From: an uncultured Alistipes sp.
GTDB taxonomy: Bacteria > Bacteroidota > Bacteroidia > Bacteroidales > Rikenellaceae
DNA: 64,000 nt
Assembly (NCBI RefSeq): GCF_963931675.1
Contig: NZ_OZ007039.1
Span: 2,827,806 to 2,891,805 of the forward strand
Direction: 5' to 3'
Position numbers and translations under genes: made by a program. Positions 1 to 10,911 of the stretch are shown piece after piece (positions within the stretch are counted from its first letter, which is position 1; the number at the start of each line of letters is the position of its first letter). The notes under the pieces are model-generated. The model saw only the letters and a program-made list of their open reading frames with translations, was not told the origin of the DNA and made no database searches.

Positions 1-24
1 CACCCCTTTTCGGTATTGCGAATG

Positions 25-32
25 CAAAGGTA
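25..32 (-). promoter_or_regulatory. -7 box of a leftward promoter
   Basis: On the minus strand this reads TACCTTTG, a perfect fit to the Bacteroidetes TAnnTTTG box. It would drive a gene lying beyond the left edge of the window. No convincing TTTG -33 box is visible. Confidence 0.45.
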
Positions 33-59
33 GTGTATTTTTTTGAATCGGCAAGCGTT

Positions 60-596
60 TCAGGCCTTTTTGAAGAAAGAAAATTGTACGCTTCCGTAAC
101 TTCTTAATTGCCAGAACTCCGGATAATCCTCAAAATCCATTTTTCTGGAATGTTCGAAAATCAGCATTCCGTCCTGCCGCAGCAGATTGCGGTCCAGCAC
201 CTCCCGAATGACCGATTCGCTACCTTCGAGATCGTAGGGAGCGTCCGAAAAGATGATATCGAACTGCTTGGCGCAACTCTTCAGATAGAGAAAGACGTTG
301 GCCTTGACGGGGTGGAGGCTTTCGATTCCCAAATTCCGGGCCGTCTGCCGGATAAAGTCGTAATGCACGGGATTGATCTCCACGGAGGTGACGCTCCGGG
401 CACCTCGCGAGGCGAATTCGTAGCTGATCGACCCGGTTCCGGCGAAGAGGTCCAGGACGTCGCACTCCTCGAAATCGACGAGGTTGTTCAACACGTTGAA
501 AAGATTCTCCTTGGCGAAATCGGTCGTAGGCCTTGCCTTGAGATTCCGCGGGGGATTGATCGCCCGACCCTTGTATTTTCCGCTGATTATTCGCAT
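60..596 (-). CDS. rsmD: 16S rRNA (guanine-N2)-methyltransferase RsmD
   Basis: Methylates G966 of 16S rRNA during 30S assembly, using S-adenosylmethionine. The 178-residue protein has the family opening RIISGKYKGR, the SAM-binding loop DLFAGTGS at residues 49-56, and SDAPYD at 117-122 in the place of the usual DPPY catalytic motif. I start it at the ATG at 594-596 because MRIISG is the family N-terminus; a longer reading would add ten unrelated residues. It overlaps the end of the upstream DUF3822 gene by 10 bases, which suggests translational coupling. Length is normal for the family. Confidence 0.93.
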   Translation of the reverse strand: MRIISGKYKGRAINPPRNLKARPTTDFAKENLFNVLNNLVDFEECDVLDLFAGTGSISYEFASRGARSVTSVEINPVHYDFIRQTARNLGIESLHPVKANVFLYLKSCAKQFDIIFSDAPYDLEGSESVIREVLDRNLLRQDGMLIFEHSRKMDFEDYPEFWQLRSYGSVQFSFFKKA

Positions 597-1207
597 GTCA
601 CGGTTTTGAATTTTTTCCCGAACCATTTGCGGAGATCCCGGTCCTCGTGTCCGGCGAGTCTCAGGTCGTATTCCGCGAGCGGGAAGCTTTGCGCGAGCCG
701 TTCGATGAAGTAGGTTGTTTCCTCGGGGCTGGGGGCCGGGATCACCTCGGCGAACTGCAGCACGCCGTCACGGTATATTTTCGTGTAGAGCAGGTTTTCC
801 CGGCGGGTGATCCAGACTGTTTTTTCGCGTTTTTCGGGCTGGTGGAGCAGCGGCGTGGAGAAACTCAGCCGTCCGGAATATCGCGTTTCGAGTTGTTCGA
901 GGAGCGTTCCGTCCACGGCGACCAGGGCCACAACACCGTTTCGGGGTCCGCAGCAGACGACTTGTTCATTGTCATGGGCCGGGGTCCCGTTAGCGGTGAG
1001 GAGTTCGCGGGCGGCCTGGGGGTCGAAGAGGTGCTCCGGGACGAGCACGGTGCGGGGGAGGATGAGCTCCACCTCCAGTGTTTCAGCGCCTTCGGCCGCG
1101 GGCCACCGGGCAGGCTCGGGGCGTGAAAAAGAGTGTCCATCCAACGACTGCTGAATGGACACTCCGAAGGATGAGGATGCGGAATTACTCCCAGTTACCT
1201 GCTTCAT
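587..1207 (-). CDS. DUF3822 family protein
   Basis: A 206-residue protein of the DUF3822 family, which in Bacteroidetes is commonly found beside rsmD; its biochemical role is unknown. The N-terminal SIQQSLDGHSFS segment and the C-terminal LAGHEDRDLRKWF segment are family-like. An actin/ASKHA-like fold has been proposed for such proteins, but I see no catalytic motif here. The ATG at 1205-1207 is preferred; it overlaps the upstream gene by 23 bases, and an earlier ATG at 1246 would add 13 more residues with no family signal. Co-transcribed with rsmD. Confidence 0.75.
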   Translation of the reverse strand: MKQVTGSNSASSSFGVSIQQSLDGHSFSRPEPARWPAAEGAETLEVELILPRTVLVPEHLFDPQAARELLTANGTPAHDNEQVVCCGPRNGVVALVAVDGTLLEQLETRYSGRLSFSTPLLHQPEKREKTVWITRRENLLYTKIYRDGVLQFAEVIPAPSPEETTYFIERLAQSFPLAEYDLRLAGHEDRDLRKWFGKKFKTVTCE

Positions 1208-1820
1208 TGTTACCGGCATCCATGGAGCCGAACTTGAGTCCGGCATAACGGTTGAAGTTGTTCTCCTCGTCGTCGATGAGGTTGATGACCTCCTGGCGGT
1301 AAGCGATCGTATCGAGGAACATCTTGTAGGGGGCGCGGCACTCTACGACGGGGATTACGACTTTGGATTCGGTGGTGATGATACCTGCCTCCAGGATGAA
1401 CTGTGCCTTGTTGTCGGTTCCGGGGATGTATCGGAATGCCTGGACATCCTCACGGGTGAGTTTCTTGGGGGCGAAGATGGTATCGATGACTGCGATTTTG
1501 AACTTTTCGACATTCTTGCGGCCCGATTTCTTCAGCATGGCCATAGCGACGGAGTCATCTTCGTCGACGATCTTTCGTTCGAGTTCGAGGGTATCGGTCA
1601 GGACGAAGGCCTCCAGGGTATCGAAGCTGGCGGTAAAGCGCTGATATTTGGTTTTGAAGGCGCGCTCAGCGGTACGGATGTCCTGCAGGCGTTCGATGAC
1701 CAGCGCTTTTTTCTCCTTGGTTTCCTGTTCGAACCGGATCGGGGTTGAGATCTGGTCGTAGATGACATAAACCAGTACGATGATAGCTACAGCAAGAATG
1801 ATTTGAAAGAGTTTTTTCAT
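1185..1820 (-). CDS. Single-pass membrane protein of unknown function
   Basis: A 211-residue protein with one N-terminal hydrophobic helix (about residues 4-21), a short coiled segment rich in Glu/Lys/Arg (residues 30-60), and a soluble extracytoplasmic part. I recognise no named family. It is the first gene of a three-gene minus-strand unit with DUF3822 and rsmD, overlapping the next gene. The single anchor and position suggest an envelope protein, but no function can be assigned from sequence. Confidence 0.7.
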   Translation of the reverse strand: MKKLFQIILAVAIIVLVYVIYDQISTPIRFEQETKEKKALVIERLQDIRTAERAFKTKYQRFTASFDTLEAFVLTDTLELERKIVDEDDSVAMAMLKKSGRKNVEKFKIAVIDTIFAPKKLTREDVQAFRYIPGTDNKAQFILEAGIITTESKVVIPVVECRAPYKMFLDTIAYRQEVINLIDDEENNFNRYAGLKFGSMDAGNNEAGNWE

Positions 1821-1839
1821 TTTATAAAATATTTGTTGT

Positions 1840-1847
1840 TAATTTTG
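1840..1847 (+). promoter_or_regulatory. Candidate -7 box for the RecD-like helicase gene
   Basis: TAATTTTG fits TAnnTTTG and lies 19 bases before the ATG at 1867, in the divergent gap between two genes. The -33 box is not obvious. Confidence 0.4.
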
Positions 1848-1866
1848 CACGGTAAATCAGCGCCAC

Positions 1867-3282
1867 ATGTTCAGTACACGTATTGCGACCCAAATTTACG
1901 GTAAAATTTGTTTCGAAACAACTCCCGGACAAAAAAAAATCATAGAAAAATTGTCTGAATACCTTTCTGACGGGGATTTTTCGAAGATTTTCGTCTTGAA
2001 CGGCTATGCGGGTACGGGCAAGACGACGCTTGTGGGGGCCCTGGTCGGGGCGCTCAAGGATTTGGGGATCAAGTCCGTATTGCTGGCGCCGACGGGCCGT
2101 GCGGCGAAGGTTCTGGCGCGGTACGCGGGGGAGAAGGCGCTGACGATCCACAAACGGATCTACCGTCAGCGGACGAACGCGGATTACGAGTCGAAATTCT
2201 CCCTGAATCTGAATCCCGAGCGGGGAGCCGTGTTCATTGTGGACGAGGCATCGATGCTTTCGGACCGGAGTTCGGAGGGGGCGGTTTTCGGCAGCGGGTC
2301 GCTGCTTTCGGACCTGGTGGCGTATGTGCGTTCGGGACGCGGGTGCCGTCTGATTCTGGTGGGGGACAGTGCGCAGCTGCCGCCGGTCGGGAGCGATTTC
2401 AGTCCGGCGCTGGACCCTGCGGCGCTGTCGGCCTACGGCGAGGTGGTCTACGGGACGATGGACGAGGTGGTTCGCCAGGAGTCCGAATCGGGCATCCTCT
2501 TCAATGCGACACTGGTTCGGTGTATGGTTGAAAACGGGCTTTACGAGATTCCGCATTTCGAACTGGACTTTCCGGACATCGAGGCGATCGACGGCGGGGA
2601 GTTCCTGGAGCGGCTGGAGGATTGCTACGCCCGCTACGGGCGTGACGAAACGATCGTCATCACGCGCTCGAACCGCCGTGCGAACCGTTATAACGAAGGG
2701 ATCCGCCGGAATGTCCTGTATGCCGAGGAGGAGATCGAGAGCAACGACATGCTGATGGTGGTGAAGAACAACTACTATTTTCCGGAGCATACGCAGGATT
2801 GCCCGATGAACTTCATTGCCAACGGGGACATAGCACGGCTCAAGCGTCTGGGTCGTTTCGAGGAGTTCTACGGATTCCGGTTTGCGAATGCGGTTCTTTC
2901 GTTTCCGGACTACGACGATGCGGAACTCGACTGCAAGATCCTGCTGGATACGCTTGCGTCGGAATCCCCGTCGCTGACGCGGGAGGAGTCGACGCGGCTT
3001 TTCTACGAGGTGGAGAAGGACTACACGGAGATCCGGAGCAAGCTGAAACGGTTCCGTGAAATCCGTGAGAATCCGCATTTCAACGCCCTTCAAATCAAGT
3101 TTTCCTACGCCGTGACGTGCCACAAGGCGCAGGGCGGACAGTGGCGAGCGGTTTTTGTGGACCGTTGCCTGTTCGGGGACGAGCCGATGACGCGGGACCT
3201 GCTGCGGTGGCTCTATACGGCGCTGACGCGGGCCACGGACAAATTGTATCTGGTCAATTTCGACAAGGCATTTTATGAATAG
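1867..3282 (+). CDS. RecD-like superfamily 1 DNA helicase (AAA, UvrD C-terminal domain)
   Basis: ATP-dependent 5'-3' SF1B-type helicase of 471 residues. Walker A NGYAGTGKTTL is at residues 45-55, Walker B IVDEASM at about 124-130, and the C-terminal UvrD_C_2 region carries SYAVTCHKAQGGQW (about 399-412) and YTALTRATDKLYLV near the end. It lacks the long N-terminal region of RecD proper, as do many stand-alone RecD-like/Dda-type helicases. It overlaps the next gene by 8 bases, so both repair genes are probably one transcript. Role in replication or repair is inferred from family. Confidence 0.85.
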   Translation: MFSTRIATQIYGKICFETTPGQKKIIEKLSEYLSDGDFSKIFVLNGYAGTGKTTLVGALVGALKDLGIKSVLLAPTGRAAKVLARYAGEKALTIHKRIYRQRTNADYESKFSLNLNPERGAVFIVDEASMLSDRSSEGAVFGSGSLLSDLVAYVRSGRGCRLILVGDSAQLPPVGSDFSPALDPAALSAYGEVVYGTMDEVVRQESESGILFNATLVRCMVENGLYEIPHFELDFPDIEAIDGGEFLERLEDCYARYGRDETIVITRSNRRANRYNEGIRRNVLYAEEEIESNDMLMVVKNNYYFPEHTQDCPMNFIANGDIARLKRLGRFEEFYGFRFANAVLSFPDYDDAELDCKILLDTLASESPSLTREESTRLFYEVEKDYTEIRSKLKRFREIRENPHFNALQIKFSYAVTCHKAQGGQWRAVFVDRCLFGDEPMTRDLLRWLYTALTRATDKLYLVNFDKAFYE

Positions 3283-3850
3283 CGAACGACACCCTTTGCA
3301 ACCGTTTTTACCGTCGGGGGCCCGGATTCTGCTGCTGGGGAGCTTCCCGCCGCAGCGGAAACGCTGGTCGATGGAGTTTTTCTACCCGAACCTGCAGAAT
3401 GACATGTGGCGGGTCGCCGGGTTGCTTTTTTTCGGGGACCGGGAGCACTTCCTGACGGCGGACCGCAAGGCATTCGACCGGTTGCGCATCGAAGCGTTCT
3501 GCCGTGAGCGGGGAATCGCTCTTTACGATACGTCGGAAGAGGTAATCAGACTGAAGAACAACGCTTCGGATGCGTCACTTCAAGTGGTGCGCGAGGTCGA
3601 TCTCGAAGCCCTTCTGGCGCAAATCCCGGCGTGCCGGGTGCTTGTCGCCACGGGCGGGAAATCGGCCGAGACACTGAGCCGGATCCTCGGATGCGAACTT
3701 CCGGCCGTGGGCGAGTGGACCCGGGCCGCGTATGCGGGCCGGGAGTTGCAGGTTTGGCGGATGCCCTCCACGTCGCGGGCCTTCCCGCGCCCGGTGGAGT
3801 GGAAGGCGGAGTTTTACCGGCGGGCCTTCTCCGCCGCGGGAATTTTCTGA
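3275..3850 (+). CDS. Uracil-DNA glycosylase family protein
   Basis: A 191-residue single-domain protein of the uracil-DNA glycosylase superfamily. It shows a motif-1-like LLGSFPP (residues 19-25), FFYPNLQNDMW (34-44) near the uracil pocket, and a C-terminal MPSTSRAFPRP loop corresponding to motif 2. It would excise uracil or another deaminated base from DNA. The subfamily (Mug-, SMUG- or DUF-type) cannot be fixed by eye. It overlaps the helicase gene, so the two probably act in the same repair context. Confidence 0.75.
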   Translation: MNSERHPLQPFLPSGARILLLGSFPPQRKRWSMEFFYPNLQNDMWRVAGLLFFGDREHFLTADRKAFDRLRIEAFCRERGIALYDTSEEVIRLKNNASDASLQVVREVDLEALLAQIPACRVLVATGGKSAETLSRILGCELPAVGEWTRAAYAGRELQVWRMPSTSRAFPRPVEWKAEFYRRAFSAAGIF

Positions 3851-3854
3851 GCCG

Positions 3855-3896
3855 CTGCGGGGCTTTTCAGTCCAGGGATCTCCGAAAACCCCGCAG
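3855..3896. repeat. Inverted repeat between glycosylase gene and mutS
   Basis: CTGCGGGG at 3855-3862 is mirrored by CCCCGCAG at 3889-3896. The arms are strong but the 26-base loop is long and there is no clean U-run, so a transcription terminator is possible but not certain. Confidence 0.4.
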
Positions 3897-4008
3897 GGTT
3901 GAAAGGGGCCCCTGCTTGATCGTCGCGGAGGGGATTCTCTGCTCCGACCCTGGCCGCCCCGGGAGGGGAAAAAGTTGGAAAAAGGTCGAAAAAAATTCGA
4001 ACCGGGGC

Positions 4009-4040
4009 TTTGCACGGTATCCGAAAAAGCCCTATCTTTG
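4009..4040 (+). promoter_or_regulatory. mutS promoter
   Basis: TTTG at 4009-4012, a 20-base spacer and TATCTTTG at 4033-4040 match the Bacteroidetes TTTG / TAnnTTTG promoter. It places the transcript start near 4046 and therefore rules out any mutS start codon upstream of that point. Confidence 0.75.
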
Positions 4041-4066
4041 TGTGTCAAAATTATACCTTTTCCACT

Positions 4067-6760
4067 TTGGCCTCAAATCAAAAAACCGAAAAGAAAAACG
4101 AGAAAAAATACGTCGAGACACCCCTGATGAAGCAGTATTACGCGATCAAGGCGGTGCATCCCGACGCCATTCTGCTTTTCCGCGTGGGGGACTTCTACGA
4201 GACGTTCGGCGACGACGCCATCAAGGCGAGCGGCATCCTGGGCATCACGCTCACACGCCGTGCGAACGGCGCCGCCTCCTACGTCGAACTGGCCGGATTC
4301 CCCTACCATGCCATCGACACCTACCTTCCGAAGCTGGTTCGGGCGGGCGAGCGGGTTGCGATCTGCGAGCAGTTGGAGGACCCGAAACTGGTCAAGGGAT
4401 TGGTCAAGCGGGGCGTCATCGAACTGGTGACACCGGGCATCGTCCTCGGGGACAACATCCTGGCCAACAAGGAGAACAACTACATCGCGTCGGTATACTT
4501 CGGGCGCCAGACGACGGGCGTCGCCTTCCTGGACATCTCGACGGGCGAGTTCTACGTCGCCGAGGGTACGGACGGCTACGTGGACAAGCTGATCTCGAAT
4601 CTCCAGCCGAAAGAGGTTGTTTATCAGCGGGGCTATGAGGATCATTTCACGCAGGCCTTCGGGTCGCGGCTCTACACCTACCGGCTCGACGAATGGGTCT
4701 TTTCCGAGGAGGTCAACCGCGAAAAGCTCTGCAAGCAGTTCGGCACGAAGTCGCTCAAGGGCTTCGGCATCGACCACTTCACGAGCGGCATTTCGGCCGC
4801 GGGGGCGATCCTCTACTACCTGGAGTTCACCGAGCACCGCGAAACGGGCCATATCGCCTCGATCTCGCGCATCGACCAGAACGACTACGTCTGGGTGGAC
4901 AAGTTCACGATCCGGAACCTGGAGCTTTTCTCGTCGAACGGCGCCCGGGAGAAGTGCAGCTTTGCGGATGTCATCGACCGCACGCTGACGCCGATGGGCG
5001 GACGCCTGCTGAAACGGTGGATCGCCATGCCGATCAAGGACCCGATGAAGATCAACGAGCGGCTGGACGTCGTGGAGCGCTTCACGAAGGATGCCGACCT
5101 GGCGGATACGGTCCGGGAGCAGGTCGCGCTGGTCGGGGACCTGGAGCGGATTGCGGGACGGATTGCGGCCCAGCGGGTTGCGCCGCGGGAGTTGGTCCAG
5201 CTGAAGAACTCGCTTACGGCGATCGGGACGCTGAAGGCGGCGCTGGAGTCTACGGACGACGAGCGTCTTCACGCCCTGGCGGCGCAGATCGACATCCTGT
5301 CGGAGATCCGCGACCGGATTGCGCGCGAGATCTACCCGGACCCGCAGAACAACCAGATCCAGAAGGGCGGCGTCATCGCCGACGGCGTGGACCCCGAGTT
5401 GGACGACCTGCGGCGCATCGCGCTGCACGGCAAGGACTACCTGGCGCGGATCCAGCAGCGGGAGAGCGAAGAGACGGGCATTCCGTCACTGAAAATCAGC
5501 TACAACAACGTCTTCGGCTACTACATCGAGGTGCGCAACACGCACAAGGACAAGGTCCCGGAGACGTGGATCCGCAAGCAGACGCTGGCGAATGCCGAAC
5601 GCTATATCACCGAGGAGCTGAAGGAGTACGAGGAGAAGATCCTCGGGGCGGAGGAGAAGATGCTCGTGCTGGAGCAGCGGATCTATGCCGAGATCCTGGC
5701 CTTCATCTGCGGGTCGCTGACCCCGATGCTGCGCGACGCGGCGGCCGTGGCGCGGATCGACTGCCTGCAGTCGTTTGCGCAGCTGGCCGTCGAGCGGCGC
5801 TACGTGCGCCCGGTTCTCGATGACGGCAAGCGTATCGAGATCAGGCAGGGCCGCCACCCGGTGATCGAGACGCTGATGCCCGTGGGCGAGGAGTACATCC
5901 CGAACGACGTGATGCTCGACGACCAGAAGCAGCAGATCATGATGATCACCGGACCGAACATGTCGGGTAAGTCGGCGCTGCTGCGCCAGACGGCCCTGAT
6001 CATCCTGATGGCGCAGATGGGGTCGTTCGTTCCGGCGAAATCGGCCCATATCGGGGTTGTGGACAAGATTTTCACGCGCGTGGGGGCCTCGGACAATATT
6101 TCGCAGGGCGAATCGACCTTCATGGTGGAGATGCTGGAGTCGGCGAGCATCCTGAACAACATCTCGGACCGGAGTATCGTGCTGCTGGACGAGATCGGCC
6201 GCGGGACGAGCACCTACGACGGTATCTCGATCGCGTGGGCGATGGTCGAGTACCTGCACAACCATCCGACGGCCCGTGCCAAGACGCTCTTTGCGACGCA
6301 CTATCACGAGCTGAACGAGATGGAGCAGATGTGCCCGCGGGTGAAGAACTACCACGTTTCGGTGAAGGAGATGGGCAACCAGATCGTCTTTCTGCGCAAG
6401 CTGGAGCGGGGCGGTACGGAGCACTCGTTCGGTATCCACGTAGCGCGGATGGCGGGCATGCCGGCGTCGGTGGTGGCGCGTGCGGACGAGATCCTGCGCA
6501 ACCTGGAGCTGGTCTACGGCAACAACGAGATCGTCCCGAGCCGGAGCCTGAAGGACCGGGGCAGGAAGTCGGCGGCACAGGCGGTGAAGGAGGCGGCCGA
6601 AAGCGGCATCCCGCAGAACATGCAGCTGTCGATGTTCCAGTTGGACGACCCGGTGCTGGTCCAGATCCGGGACCAGATCAAGGGGATCGACATCAATGCA
6701 CTGACGCCGCTGGAGGCGCTGAACAAGCTGAACGAGATCAAGAAGATCACGGGATTATAA
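4067..6760 (+). CDS. mutS: DNA mismatch repair protein MutS
   Basis: Recognises mismatches and recruits MutL. About 897 residues, normal for MutS1. The mismatch-binding motif DFYETFGDD is near residue 40, followed by connector, lever and clamp regions; Walker [12 protein letters not shown] is near residue 628, Walker [15 protein letters not shown] near 705, and THYHEL follows. I choose TTG at 4067-4069: it lies just after the promoter and retains the conserved [11 protein letters not shown] segment, which the first ATG (4127) would cut through. It is monocistronic, ending at a bidirectional hairpin. A non-ATG start is unusual and may lower expression. Confidence 0.93.
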   Translation: MASNQKTEKKNEKKYVETPLMKQYYAIKAVHPDAILLFRVGDFYETFGDDAIKASGILGITLTRRANGAASYVELAGFPYHAIDTYLPKLVRAGERVAICEQLEDPKLVKGLVKRGVIELVTPGIVLGDNILANKENNYIASVYFGRQTTGVAFLDISTGEFYVAEGTDGYVDKLISNLQPKEVVYQRGYEDHFTQAFGSRLYTYRLDEWVFSEEVNREKLCKQFGTKSLKGFGIDHFTSGISAAGAILYYLEFTEHRETGHIASISRIDQNDYVWVDKFTIRNLELFSSNGAREKCSFADVIDRTLTPMGGRLLKRWIAMPIKDPMKINERLDVVERFTKDADLADTVREQVALVGDLERIAGRIAAQRVAPRELVQLKNSLTAIGTLKAALESTDDERLHALAAQIDILSEIRDRIAREIYPDPQNNQIQKGGVIADGVDPELDDLRRIALHGKDYLARIQQRESEETGIPSLKISYNNVFGYYIEVRNTHKDKVPETWIRKQTLANAERYITEELKEYEEKILGAEEKMLVLEQRIYAEILAFICGSLTPMLRDAAAVARIDCLQSFAQLAVERRYVRPVLDDGKRIEIRQGRHPVIETLMPVGEEYIPNDVMLDDQKQQIMMITGPNMSGKSALLRQTALIILMAQMGSFVPAKSAHIGVVDKIFTRVGASDNISQGESTFMVEMLESASILNNISDRSIVLLDEIGRGTSTYDGISIAWAMVEYLHNHPTARAKTLFATHYHELNEMEQMCPRVKNYHVSVKEMGNQIVFLRKLERGGTEHSFGIHVARMAGMPASVVARADEILRNLELVYGNNEIVPSRSLKDRGRKSAAQAVKEAAESGIPQNMQLSMFQLDDPVLVQIRDQIKGIDINALTPLEALNKLNEIKKITGL

Positions 6761-6780
6761 ACCGTTGGATACGCATACTG

Positions 6781-6814
6781 AAAAGCCCCAAACCTGGGAA
6801 TGGTTGGGGCTTTT
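6781..6814. terminator. Bidirectional terminator between mutS and udk
   Basis: AAAAGCCCCAAACC pairs with GGTTGGGGCTTTT around a short loop, with T-rich sequence on both sides. It serves the convergent mutS and udk transcripts. Confidence 0.85.
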
Positions 6815-6841
6815 GCTTTTGGCGGCCGTTTTTTCCGTACC

Positions 6842-7462
6842 TTACCCGCGCTCGATCAGGGATCGGATGCTCTGAATAAGCATGGCCACGGCTACGGAGT
6901 TGAAACCTCCCTCGGGGATGATGACGTCGGCATACTTCTTCGAGGGCTCGACGAATTCGTCGTGCATGGGCTTCACCGTGGAGGTGTACTGCGTGATGAC
7001 GGACTGCATCGTGCGGCCGCGTTCGCAGACGTCGCGCAGGATCCGCCGTGCGAGCCGGATGTCGGCATCCGTATCGACATAGACCTTGATATCCATCAGG
7101 TCGCGCAGCTCCTTGTTCTCGAAGATGAGGATTCCGTCGACGATGATCACCTTCGAGGGCTTCACGCCGACGGTCTCCGGCATCCGGTCGTGGTCGACGA
7201 ACGAGTAGACGGGATGTTCGATCGGAACGTTGTTCTTCAGGGCCTTGATGTGCTCGACGAGCATGTCGGTATCGAAGGCCTGGGGATGGTCGTAATTGAG
7301 TTTGGTGCGCTCCTCGTAGGTGAGTTCGGGATGCGCCTTGTAGTAGTAGTCGTGGCAGAGCGTAGCGACGTCATCCCCCTCGAATGCCTCCTGCAGTCGT
7401 TTGACGAGGGTCGATTTTCCCGATCCGGTACCTCCGGCAACTCCGATAACCGTAACTTTCAT
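6842..7462 (-). CDS. udk: Uridine kinase
   Basis: Phosphorylates uridine and cytidine to UMP and CMP in pyrimidine salvage. The 206-residue protein has the P-loop GVAGGTGSGKST at residues 7-18, the substrate-binding HDYYYKAHPELTYEERTKLNYDHP region, the FVDHDRMPETV segment and the VIIVDGILIFENKELRDLMD segment typical of Udk. The length matches. It lies downstream of gyrB on the same strand but is separated from it by a terminator, so it probably has its own weak promoter or receives read-through. Confidence 0.93.
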   Translation of the reverse strand: MKVTVIGVAGGTGSGKSTLVKRLQEAFEGDDVATLCHDYYYKAHPELTYEERTKLNYDHPQAFDTDMLVEHIKALKNNVPIEHPVYSFVDHDRMPETVGVKPSKVIIVDGILIFENKELRDLMDIKVYVDTDADIRLARRILRDVCERGRTMQSVITQYTSTVKPMHDEFVEPSKKYADVIIPEGGFNSVAVAMLIQSIRSLIERG

Positions 7463-7498
7463 CTCGTGTCGATCGTTTTAGGGTAGTCTGATGGTCCA

Positions 7499-7534
7499 AA
7501 AAAGGACCGCCCTCCGTTGTAGGGCAGTCCTTTT
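7499..7534 (-). terminator. gyrB terminator
   Basis: An AAGGACCGCCCT / AGGGCAGTCCTT hairpin with one mismatch, followed on the minus strand by a U-run (A-run at 7498-7503 on the plus strand). Confidence 0.8.
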
Positions 7535-7541
7535 CCGTAAA

Positions 7542-10321
<2,780 letters not shown>

Positions 10322-10343
10322 GGTTGTCGCGGTTTTCGGAAAA

Positions 10344-10351
10344 CAAATATA
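10344..10351 (-). promoter_or_regulatory. ftsE -7 box
   Basis: TATATTTG on the minus strand fits TAnnTTTG, 22 bases before the ftsE ATG. Confidence 0.5.
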
Positions 10352-10403
10352 GGAAAAATATCCGGAAAGGGGAGCGTGGCGGGAAAAAACGAAAAAAATG
10401 TAT

Positions 10404-10411
10404 TATCTTTG
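10404..10411 (+). promoter_or_regulatory. ssrA -7 box
   Basis: TATCTTTG fits TAnnTTTG and lies about 33 bases before the mature tmRNA 5' end; the intervening bases would be a 5' precursor removed by RNase P. Confidence 0.6.
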
Positions 10412-10443
10412 CGGGGTCTACGGTCGACTTCGCCGCAGAATCC

Positions 10444-10843
10444 GGGGGTGCCCGGTTTTGACAGCAGGCAGAGTTTGATGGTAAGCACGCCGAGCGCTGT
10501 GTGGCGGCTCGTAAATCCCGACGCTCGAACTATAAATGGCAATAACAGCTACGCACTCGCTGCCTAATTTTCAAGGAAAATTGGCTTAATCGCCGGAGCC
10601 CAGGAGCTTTGGCGACGAGTATCCCGGAGGGCGGTTCCGCTCCTTAACGGCTCTCCATACGGGGTATCATTCATTGGGGGATAGCGCGCCGGAAGTCCCG
10701 GCCGGTGTGCGAAAATCAAGGGACTGGGCCTTGCACTGGGTTGCCGCCTGCCAGGTGCGAGGAGAAGGACCAAACGGCGGCTAAGCGTGTAGAAAGCTTT
10801 CGGGTTCCCTGTTTGGACGCGGGTTCGACTCCCGCCACCTCCA
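10444..10843 (+). ncRNA. ssrA: tmRNA (SsrA), intact although the phage att site overlaps its 3' end
   Basis: Rescues stalled ribosomes by trans-translation. The acceptor stem GGGGGTG (10444-10450) pairs with CACCTCC (10836-10842), followed by discriminator A at 10843; CCA is not encoded. The T-arm CGGGTTCGACTCCCG is at 10820-10834. The tag reading frame reads NGNNSYALAA and stops at TAA 10565-10567; the resume codon is probably GGC at 10538 or AAT at 10535. Prophage integration at 10831-10847 reconstitutes the same 3' sequence, so the RNA should remain functional. Its native terminator now lies beyond the prophage at 50300. Confidence 0.95.
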
Positions 10844-10847
10844 CGAA
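10831..10847 (+). other. attL core
   Basis: CCCGCCACCTCCACGAA overlaps the T-arm and acceptor strand of tmRNA and is repeated exactly at 50280-50296. The flanking bases differ on both sides, fixing the core at 17 bp. Confidence 0.92.
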
Positions 10848-10849
10848 TT

Positions 10850-10888
10850 AAAATGGTATCTTCTTAAATATTAAGTAGATACCATTTT
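10850..10888. terminator. Phage-borne terminator behind ssrA and int
   Basis: AAAATGGTATC (10850-10860) and GATACCATTTT (10878-10888) form a perfect 11-bp inverted repeat around a 17-base AT-rich loop. The A/T ends give U-tracts in both directions. It can end both the tmRNA transcript and the convergent integrase transcript, replacing the native ssrA terminator displaced to 50300. Confidence 0.75.
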
Positions 10889-10890
10889 CT

Positions 10891-10911
10891 GTTTCACTAA
10901 CCGTTTCACTA
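10891..10911 (+). repeat. Left pair of GTTTCACTA repeats (candidate integrase arm sites)
   Basis: Two direct copies of GTTTCACTA at 10891-10899 and 10903-10911, 44-56 bp inside attL; the second overlaps the integrase stop codon. The same word occurs twice in the same orientation near attR (50169-50185). Paired repeats on both phage arms are what tyrosine integrase arm-binding sites look like. Confidence 0.6.

Noticed and set aside
1822..3123. 433-codon minus-strand frame
   Set aside because: Arg/His-rich shadow of the RecD-like helicase, a common artefact in GC-rich DNA.
4010..4066. Upstream MutS extension
   Set aside because: Lies in front of the predicted transcript start; residues do not match MutS.
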